From: Tubiluchus corallicola
Lineage: Eukaryota > Priapulida > Priapulimorpha > Priapulimorphida > Tubiluchidae
Assembly: GCA_030141605.1 (NCBI GenBank)
Contig: JAQGDQ010000540.1
Span: 84,306-148,305, forward strand
Length of the DNA: 64,000 nucleotides
Direction: 5' to 3'
Shown one piece after another: positions 46,451 through 58,710 of the stretch (position 1 is its first letter; each line of letters begins with the position of its first letter). Made by a program: the position numbers and the translations under genes. Below the pieces are notes generated by a model, which saw only the letters and a list, made by a program, of their open reading frames with translations, was not told where the DNA came from and made no database searches.

Positions 46451-47283
46451 AAGATTTAAAGACGGGATTTCTTTATTAGCAAAGGTGGAGGACACAATAA
46501 GGCAAGGCTCTCTGAATTTATTGAGTTCGGCCGAATTATTCAAACACGTTTGCAAATAAAATGAAAGACTGTTGTGTAATACAATTAACTTGTTTAATAA
46601 CTGCAGCTATTTGGTTCCAGTGTACTGCGTGCAGATGTTTAAAATAAACGCGATTAAAACAAAATTTATGGTAAAAGTAGGCACAGTTTATTAACAATAG
46701 TTTACAAAGAAAATAACAACAATTTATTTCACATCACGACATCAGTTTACAGATAACGACACTGCTATTGATCAGGCCAATAACAACATTATTAAACAAT
46801 AGAATGAATTGATTAAGACAATATTTTTCTGATCGCTTGATTCACGACGCTCTCAGAAACAACGCTGTCAGAAATCGGTGCTGTCAACATTACTTAATTA
46901 GTCTCCAGGATAGAAATCAAACTTTTTTATTTAATTCAAGTAGAGAAACTTAAACTTAAGAACAAACTGTTGCAAAGATATTCCAACTATAACTACTGCC
47001 TATTGCTTAGGCTATAGATGAGACATGCAGTACAAAAACGGCAGCCCGCTTCTTTCCTTCCCATAAAAAATAGATTGTATTATTGAATACAGACCTACCT
47101 AGAGAAGTGCTTATTACGCGACTTCATTTACCCTACAACTTAAAAATGGCATCATTTTTCATATAGATTTGTATTTTATTACAGCTTTGATATATCTGTA
47201 ATAACTATTGTTTAGATCGAAAATCTCCTCAAAATCAGGTATTGAGCATGAGCCTGTTCTGTTGAGCAGTAAAGTACAGCTTA
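46451..47283. other. 3' flank of TSR gene A
   Basis: No gene seen. Likely contains the 3' untranslated end of the minus-strand TSR gene; I did not identify a decisive polyadenylation site. Confidence 0.5.
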
Positions 47284-47440
47284 TTAGTGTTCATTCGCGT
47301 GATGCCAATCTGGTGGATAGCATCTTTTGTTCTTTTTTCGAAGTTCCCAGTTTCTGCAGCATGGTTTCTTACTTTTCCACTTAGGACACACGGGTAATGG
47401 TTTGCCACTAGGACAAGATTTTTCTTCCATCGAATGACCA
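47284..47440 (-). CDS. TSR gene A, exon 4 (last)
   Basis: After a CCTTTCAG acceptor, one base completes the codon split by the phase-2 intron, then 52 codons run to TAA at 47286-47284. The start (GHSMEEKSCPSG) supplies the final cysteine region of the TSR begun in exon 3. The rest is a basic, cysteine-rich C-terminus: VCPKWKSKKPCCRNW, then RKKNKRCYPPDWHH. Clustered Lys/Arg could bind glycosaminoglycans, which is inference. Confidence 0.8.
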
Positions 47441-48213
47441 CTGAAAGGTAAAAATATGAAGAGTCAACGGCGTTGCCATGAAATGGCTCGTTACTGCCTA
47501 AGAGTGAAAAATGACCAATAAATACATGAAAGAGCCAGCCTCTAGGAATCAACCTGTTTACTGAGAGTAGACGTCTAGACGGTCGTTTCGACTATGATAG
47601 TCATTGTCAATATTACAAATCAAGTTAAAAAAGAAATAATTGGTATATTGGTGATACTAAAATATAAAGGCACAAAATTCTTTACAAATCAACAGATTAT
47701 AACCACGTTTATTTTGACAATTTAAATTCAAATCTGTTAATCGGCATCAAGGAAAAGTGAAAAATCTGACTTAGATTTGTACCAAAAATGCTAGCTTACA
47801 TTTTCGATTACTAAATCAATTAAAAAAATAATCTAATCATTTTATAATTATTCTAAGTAGAAGATTAAGATTACAGCTAGGTTAGAGAGTGTATAAGATA
47901 CACGTGCGGTGCAGTAGTAGATGTGATGCATTAAATCAACCTGGAAGATGACCATTTGAGTGAACCGTTTTCTTGAAATTTAATTTCTAATCCTCTGATC
48001 TGTAAGATTGGTACTCTTGCGTCTCTAAATATAGATTAGCAAAATGCTGTAAAGGCTTGTTTGGCAAGCTTACCACCTGCTCATAGTGAATTACAATTTT
48101 TACAGTGCAATTTTCACACTATTATCTCGGTTTAAGATGTTTTACGTATTAATCCAAGCATTTCTGTTGCAATTAGTAGGATGTCTTGTACATTTAGTGG
48201 ACCATATACTCAC

Positions 48214-48331
48214 ATACAGGTATTGAGTAAACATTGTCTACTACGTTTGGTTTCTTCACAGCCACAAGTTCCATAACAGACAGCCGCCCAAGGTCCCCAA
48301 ACGCTCCAACCAGCAACGAACTTAGCATTGT
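48214..48331 (-). CDS. TSR gene A, exon 3 (thrombospondin type-1 repeat)
   Basis: 118 bases between a TTGTCTTAG acceptor and a GTGAGT donor, phase 1 in and phase 2 out. It encodes GWSVWGPWAAVCYGTCG and CEETKRSRQCLLNTC. That is the tryptophan ladder, cysteine and RxRxC pattern of a thrombospondin type-1 repeat, found in secreted or cell-surface matrix proteins. Both flanking phases match exons 2 and 4, which is strong support for a spliced gene. Confidence 0.85.
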
Positions 48332-48793
48332 CTAAGACAAATAAAACGCAATAGTGAAGTTAAATAAAAACTTGGAACATCGAACACACAAGAACAGCAT
48401 AAACGCAAGAAAAGCGACTTAGTATAAGACGCCTCAGTAAAATTTCAGTGTATTTTGTGGTTAAACGGAAGCCATTTTACAAAAGTTGTATTATTTATAA
48501 ATAGGTGGAATAACTGGAGTGATGATAAATCAATAGTCCAACATTAATAAAAACGCCAAAAACTGCAAATAATGGTCTAGAGTTGCATGTCAAGATTCGA
48601 AGGAATAAAAGTCCAATAAAATCCTTGGTTTAGCAAATGTCCACAACAACAATTTTGATCGCACTCATAGATAAGCACCAAAGTCTTTGTGAAAACGACT
48701 TTTGGTAAACCGAACGATAGTTAAGTTTTCACTTTATATTACAGCAGGGTGTCACATGTGTCAAAATCTGAGTTTTGATATGTGAATCTATAC

Positions 48794-49316
48794 CTGTTAA
48801 TGGTAAATTTCCAGTTTTTACCAAATTCTCACAATCGAAGTTTTTACAAATCAACATACCACTGATGTCTTCATGATGCTCAAGTAGCTCATTGTGCTTG
48901 TGCTGTTCATCTTCGTTTTCTTCATGTCTTACAATCTGTTGCCTTAACATTGCCGCAACTTCTGGAATGTGGGCTGCATTATTTGATTCTTTTCCGCCAA
49001 GAACTTCACCATTTTCCTCAGTTTGATTTGTGATTGTTTGATTTTTTGGTTTTTCGCCTGTAGTTGTTGAAGTAGTAGTTGTACTTTTTATGGCATCAGT
49101 AAAATGAGGCTGTTCACTTTTTTCTTTCAGAACTCCTCTTGGAAGCATCATTAATGCCAAGCTTTTTCCTCTCAATCCTCTTTGAAACAGCTCATTTCTT
49201 ACTCGGAAACTGCCAAGATGCTGCTGCTCATCTATGGCACGCCTTGAAATATCATGTCTTTGTTCTGGTGGATTCGATAAGTTATTCCAATTGAAGCTAT
49301 CGACAGTAAATTTATT
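48794..49316 (-). CDS. TSR gene A, exon 2
   Basis: 523 bases, open throughout, from an AATTTCAG acceptor (phase 0) to a GTATAG donor at 48793 (phase 1). It encodes NKFTVDSFNWNNLSNPPEQR, a basic stretch (FQRGLRGKSLALMMLPRG), a Thr-rich patch (STTTTSTTTGEK), two N-glycosylation sequons (NQT, NQT), and a His/Glu-rich segment (RHEENEDEQHKHNELLEHHE). The end, ICKNFDCENLVKTGN, leads into the TSR. No known domain outside the TSR is evident. Confidence 0.8.
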
Positions 49317-49992
49317 CTGAAATTATTTAGTTTACATTCTTTTACTTATTTATTGCACCTTATTTTAATCATGTCACGGTAAACAGCATAAAATAAACAA
49401 CTTGGTGATGAATGCAACAAGTTTACATGCCTCCACAGTACTGCTTCTCAACGTCTCAAAATATTTTCAAGTATATACAAGTGTTGTAATTGTCAGCAGA
49501 AATGAAACCGTGACTGCCGATCTCGAATGGAACAATTAAATTTTGTTTTCCAAGATCTGATATTAAAGCAGTATATCGCTATATTGAATATGGCTTTTTG
49601 AATATTTTCTGGAATATCGAATGGAACTGTAAGCTCAGCTATTATTAAAAGGCATAGCGGTCTCACAAAACTAGATTTATCATAGAACACTTTACCAACA
49701 GTTTACAATACTGAGTACAAAGTGTGAATAAAAGACAACCTCACTCTTTAACCAGTAAAAGCACATTTGCAAGAGCTAAAAAACAAAAGACCTTCACGCC
49801 TTGGAAGCCATTTTATCAACCGATTTTTATTTGTGCAAACAAAGGCAGTATTATAATCAGCCACTCACCTTCTGTTGTTTACTAATTATATGATAAAATA
49901 TAAATTCACTTCTGACTTTGCAAAACTTGCACTGTAAATGGAAGTATGAACTAAACCTATTATGGAATAAAAGTAAAAATGTCAAGTGTTAA
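49317..49992. other. Intron 1 of TSR gene A (main part)
   Basis: A short minus-strand open frame at 49493-49690 (RPLCLLIIAELTV) has a hydrophobic stretch but no suitable donor. Otherwise nothing. Confidence 0.5.
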
Positions 49993-50412
49993 GTGGCGTT
50001 TACCTGGCTTATGCGTTATGCGGATGCGGAATAGATAAAGTCAGTTTATATAAATTATATTGTTTTCAATGCACCCATTTATCAGACCTGAGTTATGCGT
50101 TATTTTTTCGCAGCTAAGTCCTGTTGATTTTTTTATGCGCTGGGTAACGCATGAAGTGGTGTTTAAGTAGCATCCGGATGCGTATTTGAATACGTTTTTC
50201 ACCTGCGCAACAGCCTGTGGAATAGCTGTGGAAAAAATCAGTAGGATTAGCAGCAGAAAAGAATAACGCATACTCAGGCTGCATAAACGGGTGCATTGAA
50301 AATCCTATAAACTGATTTTATCTATTCCGTACCCCCAAAACCCATTCGCATCCGGATGGTATGTAAACGCCACTTAACACATAACGCAGTCCGGATGCCA
50401 GGTAAACGCCTC
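49993..50412. mobile_element. Palindromic MITE flanked by TTAA
   Basis: TTAA at 49989-49992 and 50413-50416 flank ends reading AGTGGCGTTTACCTGGC and, inverted, AGAGGCGTTTACCTGGC. The two halves are long inverted repeats: GGAATAGATAAA(G/A)TCAGTTTATA and TTTTCAATGCACCC(A/G)TTTAT occur on opposite strands. CATCCGGATG palindromes recur. TTAA target use suggests a piggyBac, Kolobok or IS4EU-type element; I cannot choose among them. It is non-autonomous. Confidence 0.82.
50203..50271 (-). CDS. TSR gene A, exon 1 (signal peptide)
   Basis: The ATG at 50271 begins MRYSFLLLILLIFSTAIP followed by QAVAQ. This is a textbook signal peptide with a hydrophobic core and an AVA cleavage site. It ends at GCGCAG before a GTGAAA donor, in phase 0, matching exon 2. 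With exons 2-4 it gives an 867-base coding sequence, 288 residues, of a secreted TSR protein. The exon lies inside a palindromic TTAA-flanked MITE (49993-50412), so either the MITE supplied the exon or the match is fortuitous. An alternative first exon cannot be excluded. Confidence 0.6.
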
Positions 50413-50416
50413 TTAA

Positions 50417-51259
50417 CCCTAACAACAGCTAGCAGTTGTTGTAATGCTTTATGGACGTTTTTTATTGTTTCATGGACGTCTTTTTATGCACTAATAGATG
50501 GAATAAACTAAACTAAACTAAACCCTACCTGATAACGGCCGTTACGGTGAATATAAAAACCAGTGACCATGTTGCAAATGTGAATGGCTTGAAGCAACGT
50601 GACTCTACTAAAGTTGACCATAATGCATAATTAACAATAACAAGACATATAATCAACTCTAATCATACACGTATTGCTCTTTTTCTTAATTCACGCACGC
50701 ATTTTAGTATTCAATGAAAAAAGTCAACAGAAAATAGGCAAGCTGCAGTCTTGACAACAATAAATGTTGTTCCAGATTCGACCTTCAGGAATCCATTCAC
50801 AATCTATTACTCATACTTCTTAGTTGGATGATGCATAACTTATGGACTCGCAAACTTAAAGATTCTATCATGTGTCACAGCTGCAACTAAGTAATTCGGA
50901 TCCCGGATTCCCGGCGTCCTTTTGATGTTAATTGGAGAAACCATGAGATATGTCAGTTGCAGTGGCACCAAAAATTTTGTATACTCGCGCCACCAGATGG
51001 CAGAGAAATACATTAAATTCTGCGCTAGTAGAATTTATATTGCTGACATAAGACTGCGATAAACATAACGCGTTGGACGGAATAGTATTCTAATGGATGG
51101 GAAAAATACAAAATGCAAGATTTAGTACATGCCAAATAGTACTTGGCGGCAAATCATAAATAATTTGATTTTGATAAAATCATAAACATGCCTTTTTTCC
51201 ATAGTACGTAACAGTAAAAGCAAGATAGACAATTTTTTTGAATTTATGGACCAACAAGC
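50417..51259. other. Spacer between TSR gene A and the next plus-strand exon
   Basis: Contains CTAAACTAAACTAAACC-type short repeats near 50505-50525. No gene recognised. It should include the TSR gene promoter. Confidence 0.5.
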
Positions 51260-51274
51260 TTGCTTTTTCGTCAG

Positions 51275-51655
51275 GAAAGCTCTCTAAACCCATTTACAAT
51301 TTGGTTAAAACCATTAAAACTTCCACGCAGGCAGTATAACGTAGAATGTTCGTCTTTCAGTATCTTGTTAGGGGAAGATAATTTTGAAGATTTTTGTACA
51401 GATTTGGTTATGTGCCCGATTGACACTGTGAATGCGATGCAAATAATTATCAAGCGGTATACTGTGCGACATTTGCTTTTTTATTATCAGCTTGTAGATA
51501 CTGTAAAAGGAACTGCATTTATTGCATTTCTGTCAAATTTAGATATAAATACTATTTTTATTGCGAAAGAAACTAATTGTCAACTAAAACTTATGAATCT
51601 TGATAAAGATGATTTTATTTTGTTACTAGCATATCTTGGAAGGCCTATAGTGTAA
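51275..51655 (+). CDS. Orphan terminal exon, unidentified protein
   Basis: A GCTTTTTCGTCAG acceptor (ending 51274) leads into 126 open codons and a TAA at 51653-51655. The peptide has ESSLNPFTIWLKPLKLPRRQ, a Glu/Asp patch (GEDNFEDFCTDLV), a segment rich in Ile/Tyr, and a C-terminus DKDDFILLLAYLGRPIV. Amino-acid use looks like protein, not noise. No upstream exon or ATG was found, so it is the last exon of a plus-strand gene or a remnant. I do not recognise the family. Confidence 0.4.
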   Translation, partial: ESSLNPFTIWLKPLKLPRRQYNVECSSFSILLGEDNFEDFCTDLVMCPIDTVNAMQIIIKRYTVRHLLFYYQLVDTVKGTAFIAFLSNLDINTIFIAKETNCQLKLMNLDKDDFILLLAYLGRPIV

Positions 51656-51912
51656 CTATATCGACTGTGAGACTTGTAAGACTCAGTGATAGACTTACTA
51701 CGTTTCATAGTTACTACACTATTTTAAATATGAATGTAATCAAATTGCTTAACTATTAATGTAGGTAATTATGGTATAATGAATTGTAATTTATAACTTT
51801 TCTAAATAATTACAAATGAAATTTGTTCTTACTTGACTTGTTCACTTTGCAATACGATGAAATTAGAAAGATATGCAATTTGTAAATACTTTTCTCATAA
51901 AATAGTTATAAA

Positions 51913-51969
<57 letters not shown>

Positions 51970-53689
51970 AATAATAATAACAATATCAACAACAACAAAA
52001 ACACCACCACCACCACCAACAACAATAATAATAATATCTCATAGATCTAAAGAATAACTGTAATAGTTGTCTTGGATATGAGAATGAAAGCTGTGCAATT
52101 GGCGTCTAACATAATGTCAATCATTTTCGTTGACTGCCCAATCAGCGTGCAAGTTATTTCCCACCCCTGCAGAGCTTAATTAACGCCGGTACGTTAGGGA
52201 CATTTAGCTACAGCTCTGTCTAATGCTGTTATGAAAAATGCTCAACTTTTCATTAGTTAGCGGGAGAAATATTGGCCTGGTTCTAGATTTTGTTATTGTC
52301 AATTGAAATTGCAAATGAATTAGTGGAAATATATTATCTAGTTTCGTTTATAGGAAGAAATGCACAACGTTTACGTCTATGAGTTGCTGATTAAACCATT
52401 TTGCAATCAAGAAAATACGCGGTTTAGTTTAGTTTATGGCTTTGCAAGTAAGACAAAAACAACTATTTGATTAACTTTAAATAAGGACAAAACAAAATGT
52501 TTTCTTTTCTGACCAGTTTTTATAAACCTCAATGCGATATTCACAGTCAAAATTAATTCAAATGTAGCCAAAACTTATATTATACATCAATGTAATATTA
52601 ATTAATTTTATGTTATTTTTCTGGTTATAATAATGGTTAAAAGATGCCATTTTGATTTATGTGATTCGGACATTCAATATAAGGGTCGTCTATGGAATGG
52701 AAGAGTCAAATTTATTCCATTTCCGTAGCCTGACAAACGGAAAAATACAAAAACTGAATAAATCTTGTAGATGAGCACAGTAAATAGAGAAAAATACATC
52801 GCAGGCTTGATGTTCGTATGTTTAAAGGCAAGAGAGACTTAATATTTTTGTCGCTAATTTATTGTAAAGCAAAGCTAACTGGCTTAGCTTCTTTATTATG
52901 CTTATGTCTCTGTATGTTGTAGTGCTTTGAAACTTCGTGTCTACATTCTGTTTAAATTGAAAAGTCATTTTTTGTCTGCTTAAAGTGTTAATTTCGTGTA
53001 AAAATAGCTGCTACTCTGCAAATCTGTTTATAAAAAAGCGCTGATTAGCCATTAGCTGTAACTGTCATGTTGTTTAGTTCAGTTTAGTTTAGCTTAGACA
53101 GTTGTTGTCCTGCGTGAGCTGTTGTTCCGAAGGCTGCTGAGCGTGCTTACGTTACAGCGGGGGCGGAGCGATAGACTAATATGTTTGACGTCAATTCTAT
53201 AGCTGTTCACCACTGGATTTTTGTAATATATCGCACCATTTATACCTTGAAAAGGTTGAACTTGTGTGGGTTTTTTCTAGCACCTTTTTTAACCGCCCCT
53301 CCCCAACCTTACATGAATTTTGCCTTTACGGCAAAGTAACTGTTCGCGGATAGAATACGTATGATTATCATTCATAATTAAATTAGCAAACAAACAGAAA
53401 TTAACCTGGTGAAATACACTTGACGTGACTGACAAAACAATAATTATAACGTTGAGACTATCAAGGAAAATTACTGCCAAAACTCGTGGCATTCTTGGAT
53501 GTTAACATTGCCACCACAAGGTGTCGCGGTACTCTGAGAATCAAATGGCACAAAAGACTTGAAAAAATGTTGCTTAACTGGACCGTTAACATTACTTATG
53601 TGTCATATCCGTCATGATTGAACTTTTTAAATTTTAGATCATTAGAGGCAAGAAGGTGGCATAAAAATTTAGTACTGATTTATCAAATC
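51656..53689. other. Intergenic stretch with microsatellites
   Basis: Includes an (AAT)n/(AAC)n/(ACC)n compound microsatellite at about 51915-52035. No gene recognised in the rest. Confidence 0.6.
51915..52035. repeat. (AAT)n compound microsatellite
   Basis: AAT repeats with AAAT, then CAA/CAC/CCA trinucleotides, then AAT again. Confidence 0.95.
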
Positions 53690-54150
53690 ATATATAAAGA
53701 CATAATATAGACAGAAACCATTTTCTCATCAGTTGTGTTTAGTCGGACAAGAAGTAACAACTTGCTTAAATTGTAAGTCAAGCGATCTGCTAGAAAAATT
53801 TGGTCATTTTTATAATAGGGTTGTTCCGATTTGAAACAGTTTACCAAAATCTGTAAATGATGCACCATTAGTAAAAGCTCAAAATCCAAACCTCTTTAAA
53901 CGGCGATTAAATGATGTTAATTTAAATGTGTCCTTAATATTTACCAGGCATCTGTAAGAAGCGTTTGTTCTTTGTGTCTCCCTCACACCGCCCATCACTA
54001 TTATGTTGTTTTTATGCGTATGTATATATTATAATGTGTATTGCATGCTTTTATACGATGTATATGTGTGTGTGTATGTATATATGTTTTTTATTATTAA
54101 AGTATATCGTTCACTTTTTATTTAATGGGAAATAAACTTGAACTTGAACT
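53690..54150 (+). pseudogene. LINE 3' end (reverse transcriptase tail)
   Basis: A broken frame reads RTRSNNLLKL then VKRSARKIWSF. In the next frame comes FYNRVVPI, a stop, then NSLPKSVNDAP and NLFKRRLNDVNLN. This R-x-N-x-L ... FF-NR-V--WN-LP ... FK-RL series ends the polymerase protein of CR1/L2/Rex-type LINEs. The element finishes with AATAAACTTGAACTTGAACTT, the usual short tandem tail. It is 5'-truncated and has stops, so it is inactive. Confidence 0.75.
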
Positions 54151-57101
54151 TAAAATATATCGCCCGGAAGTAGTAGGTTGAATATCAAGTTACATTTTGG
54201 TTTATTTAATATAATAAAAATGCATTACTTTAGGCAAGCCGTTGCACTGCAGCTCACACACAGCTAACGCTCGTGCATATAGTGTCCAGAATTGCTGACC
54301 TCCATTATGTGTTCACCAGGGACCATGAGCTGCAACTGTTTGCTGCATCAAGGCTTCTTCGTCAATCTGCCAATAATCGTTGTGGATTGATTGCTGCACC
54401 CATTAGTTTAACAAGCTACGAGCATTTTCTCGCTGAATAATATTTGTAATGCATTTATCCACTCGTTTGCATAATTAATGATCGGACCACTACTAGCATC
54501 ATAACTCGTTACAACCACTAATTCTCTGTACTGGGAAAAAGCAGCATGAGAACGATTGACACACTACATGAAATGCGTTCGCACATTATTTATCATTGGA
54601 AAAAGATTGCAAAGTGATGCCGTCATTAAAGTCAATAGTAAAGCCTGCCCTACTCCCGGAACCATAAGACCCTAAAATGGCTTGCCAGGCAACAGGTTCC
54701 GCCCGTACAGAAAAACTAATACCAGGTTCTCAATCAGTACCTCAAAATACCTCTTGTTTCGTAATTTTCAGGTTTATATAGTTAACAGTGGGATCCTTGA
54801 GTTAGGCTCGAAATGTCTTAAAATGGCTCTATTTCTAAATTATTAATAGAAAAAATGACACCCAATTTTTCTACTAGAGGGAACCGAATCCATTTAAACA
54901 GAAAAACGATTTTAGCAAGAAAATCCCACGGGGTGACATAATGACCCCTACTTAGTCTAAAGATGTGATGTGCCAATATTAACAATGAAAAAACAACGTC
55001 CAGGTAATTTAATGGGTTTTAGGAAAACTCATTGCCTTGCATTAGCCCATGCCCAACATTACACCATTTTACTCTACACACTTATAGTCACTTTTCCGAA
55101 TTTTTTTCCAGGCTCTGATAACAAACGTAACCAAATATTGTAATAAGGGAGCGGGCAAAGAAGGGTAGAGTAACATCTGGCAGCACCTGAAAGAATGAAC
55201 ACAGAAACTGATGAGCAATTTTGTGCAAATTCTGCTAAACGAGCCTCTTTGGAAAGCAATCTTTTACAAAAGTTCAAGTTTAATCAAGTCTTCTTCCCAC
55301 CTGTAATGATGTTCACATCATGTAGGACGCTTTTTAATAACCATATAAAGACGGCTGTTTCGTACAGCTTCTCCAACCAGTCACGACTTAAATAGGTATA
55401 TTTACTTCAGGAATGCGAATGACCTAAAACAAATTTTAATTGCAAATACATTACCCGTTGTCGTCATCAGTTACGGTTTTTATTAGATTCGGCGTTGTTA
55501 ATGAGGCTGCAAGTAACTTATTTGTTCACATCTGTGTCCTCATTACAGCAATCGAAGCGAAAGCGCAGTTAATCAAGACAACAGCGGCCGAGGAAGCTGG
55601 AATAGACTGCAGAAAGATAGTGGGCTTCATTACACTGCAAAGGTTATACATATGCAACTCGTGACTGTAGGACAACCGAGCAAATAATAATCCGAAAAGG
55701 AATTAATTGTACATAATAGATCACCGGTCAAAGGGACCATCTTGTCAAAGAATTATTCGAAAAGTTCGCTGATGCAAACCCATCGGAAAAAACGACATTC
55801 GTTTTAACATCGCCATAGCAGTGAAACACGGGCTACTGTGTTCGCACCGACACGCACATGCACAGATTTTTCAGCGCGCACGCCCGAAAATTTGTTTCCA
55901 CTGTATCCACTCTCACTACGTAAGTAACATTCGTATTGGAAAGAGAGAAAATTTATGCTAGCCTAGGATAAAGAAGCATTTATTTCGTTTTTAATGGTTG
56001 AAGAAAGAGCAAATAGACAAAAATGTTCAAGCACAAGAAACCCTCCACTTACATAAAGCTTTGAAAATTCATCTTGAAATTTTATATCGCTTACATACTG
56101 CCTTTTTGCATGCAGGGCTTGCATCGGCAGTAACGCTGTATAAAAGTTGTAAATTTAAACTCCCGCGTTGACCGTTAGGCGCATCCATTTTAATGGCAGG
56201 TTGTTTGAAACAACTTTAGATAATATTTAGTGAAGTTTGAAAAGTTAATCAGACCATGCGTAACACACAAGTTAGTAACTAAGAAAAAATTTAAATTACT
56301 GTATCTTGTCAATAAGATTAAAAATACGTTTTTTGGTTAGTGAGTGGCGCACCCTGGGCGGTGGACCAGCAACATTTTGCCAATTGACGCGAACATTTCT
56401 TTATAGTTATATAACTCTCCAGCAGGTAAGCGAAATGCTAAGTAATATAACTTTGCATGGAAAGTTTTTTGGAACATAATTTAATATTGCCTTTTCTTCC
56501 CTTGATTTACGTATGCGTAGGTGACGTCATGTAATGGCGCCGTCGGAACAGCATTGCGGGACATTTAAAATGAAAACAAACAAAAATTCCTTTCAGCGCG
56601 AGTACGATATATGCATAAACTGCCGTATAAAGTAATATAAATTTTTAAGGCGATTTTTCTGAAACCTACTTCATGTACTCCTTTTCTTGTCCTTTAAGAC
56701 TGCTACCTGCTACTTTTCGTATTTTACCTGATTTGCACATTGCAGCAACAGGATAGGTAAATAATTACCCTAAATTTAGAAAAATGTGTAGAACAAAGAA
56801 TCGCAAAATTAGGCCTAAATTTACAAAAACGTTGGAGGAAACAAAATATAGAAATGAACTTTTCCGTCGGCAAAAAGATGTTAAAGTACGGATCAGCGCA
56901 AGTACGTTGCGTAACAATGCGTCAGTTTTTTTCCGTGTGACAATACAAAAAAACTTTTTTGTGTACATGTCTGTAGAAAGGCTTAAGGTATGCAGGTTAA
57001 GGTTTTTTCACATGTCCTTCTTGGGTGATTCTTTGAGAGGCATTGTTTGTCCTGTGTGCTTTCGATAGTGTCTGCTGGCGCACTTGCTTGTCCCGCGTCT
57101 C
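54151..57101. other. Intergenic stretch, nothing recognised
   Basis: About 2.9 kb. Short open frames (55074-55277, 55440-55664, 56784-57068) lack recognisable motifs. Confidence 0.5.
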
Positions 57102-57102
57102 A

Positions 57103-57149
57103 TACAATAATCACAAACCTAGAGTGCAACATGGTTTGTGATTATTGTA
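57103..57149. repeat. Perfect 17-bp hairpin
   Basis: TACAATAATCACAAACC (57103-57119) and its exact complement at 57133-57149, separated by 13 bases. Flanking CACTTGC (57081) and GCAAGTG (about 57196) are also complementary, so this may be the core of a small palindromic MITE. Confidence 0.85.
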
Positions 57150-58680
57150 GAAGACATTATAGTGGCTGACTGCCGTACAAGACACTTGTTTGGCCAGGCA
57201 AGTGAGTAGTTAAAACAGACTCAGTTTAATGAGGAAGCTTCCAGCTGCTTGAAGACGTGCATAGGTTTGTAGTTGTCACTGTCAGTTTATCGAATTTCTT
57301 GTACGGGTGTTACAGCCACAAGTCACCTGGTGTCCAAAATCCAAACTATTTCTCATAGAAACATGATAAAAGCAGTTATTTCTCAAATATCGTATTATTA
57401 GTAAACCAGTTATGATTAAACTATCTTTTTGTTGTAGCAAAAATTTTCTCCTATGTGACATACTGAGCGTTCCGTCCATTGTGCACTTCAAAGTAAAAAG
57501 AGAAGAGCTGCTTGCATTAAGGGTACTGATAACTCAGGACAGCTGCCGTACTCCTTCGGTGATCTCTTTTTGTAAAAAACAAAAATTAGCAAAAATTTCT
57601 GAAAAAAAATTGTTAAAATTTGAATAATTGCAAAACATTGTTGATTTTCGTTCCTTTGTAAAGTGCTGACGAAATATATAACAATCATCGTAGAAAATTA
57701 TAAACAAACAAGAGAGCTGGAAATCTTGTTATCGCTGCCATAATAATTTTTATTCAGCAAGATCATTATTCATGACTAGTCGATTAAACAAACAATAATA
57801 TTTTATGTGAATCTTCCCGCCTGTGTGTATAGAAAAACTTGGAAAATTGAAATAATTATTTGTAAGATGAAAATTCTTGCTTTATTTCAGTGTAGAAATT
57901 TGTATTCGCCTGCAGCGGTCATCTTGCCATCAAATTAGAAATTACGTTTTATTTCCAGTCACGTTGCAACTAAACTTAATTTCTAGCAGATAATCTCACC
58001 AGAGCAACTCGAAGTGAAAGAAACAGCTAGTTTGCGCGCTGATTTTCTGACAAACAAATAACTTATTTTGCTAACTTTACAGCAATAGTGAAAAATATTA
58101 CATTTAAAATGATATTAATGGCTAATAGTTGCCATAGCAGAAACATTATTATTGTCATAAGCTTACATGCATTTTTATCTCTAGCATGTCAGGTCACATC
58201 TTTGTAACTACAGTGCTAATATGAATTTATTAATTAAAGGTCCACTGACAGCCTGGTAGATACTTGCTGTCAAAATTCACTATTGACTAGCTGATACAAA
58301 AAAGTGGCTTTATTTTCTTATAAACTCGCGTTTCGGTTTGGTTAGCGTTGAAACACTTCAAATTTAGCGCCGCACAGACAGAGAAATGAAAAATTCGAGA
58401 AGCGGAAGTGACATCACGTTAGGAACATCACGTTGTTCGCCCTTATTGCATCCAAAGTGTTATGAAAATATAACATTTACTCGCTAAATTGCAATAGAAC
58501 CATGCAGCATTTCAGGTTCGCGTTTCTTTAAAATGAGTTTTCCAAATGCGCCTTTTACAATAAATACAGTTGATCTGTGTGTGAGCTTAACTCAAATACG
58601 TAATGAATCAACAACCAAAATTAGAAGAAGATGTCGGCTCAAGTTTTCCAGTTCCCCACACAAGAAGTTAGTTCGAAGTT
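57150..58680. other. Intergenic stretch, nothing recognised
   Basis: AT-rich; no supported gene or repeat. Confidence 0.5.
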
Positions 58681-58686
58681 TAAGAC

Positions 58687-58710
58687 TAGGGTTTAGGGTT
58701 AGGGTTAGGG
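58687..58710 (+). repeat. Short interstitial telomere-like tract
   Basis: About four TTAGGG/TTTAGGG units. Vertebrate-type telomere motif, common among animals. Too short to indicate a chromosome end. Confidence 0.85.

Noticed and set aside
58687-58710. Chromosome end or telomere fusion
   Set aside because: Only about four TTAGGG units, with ordinary sequence on both sides.
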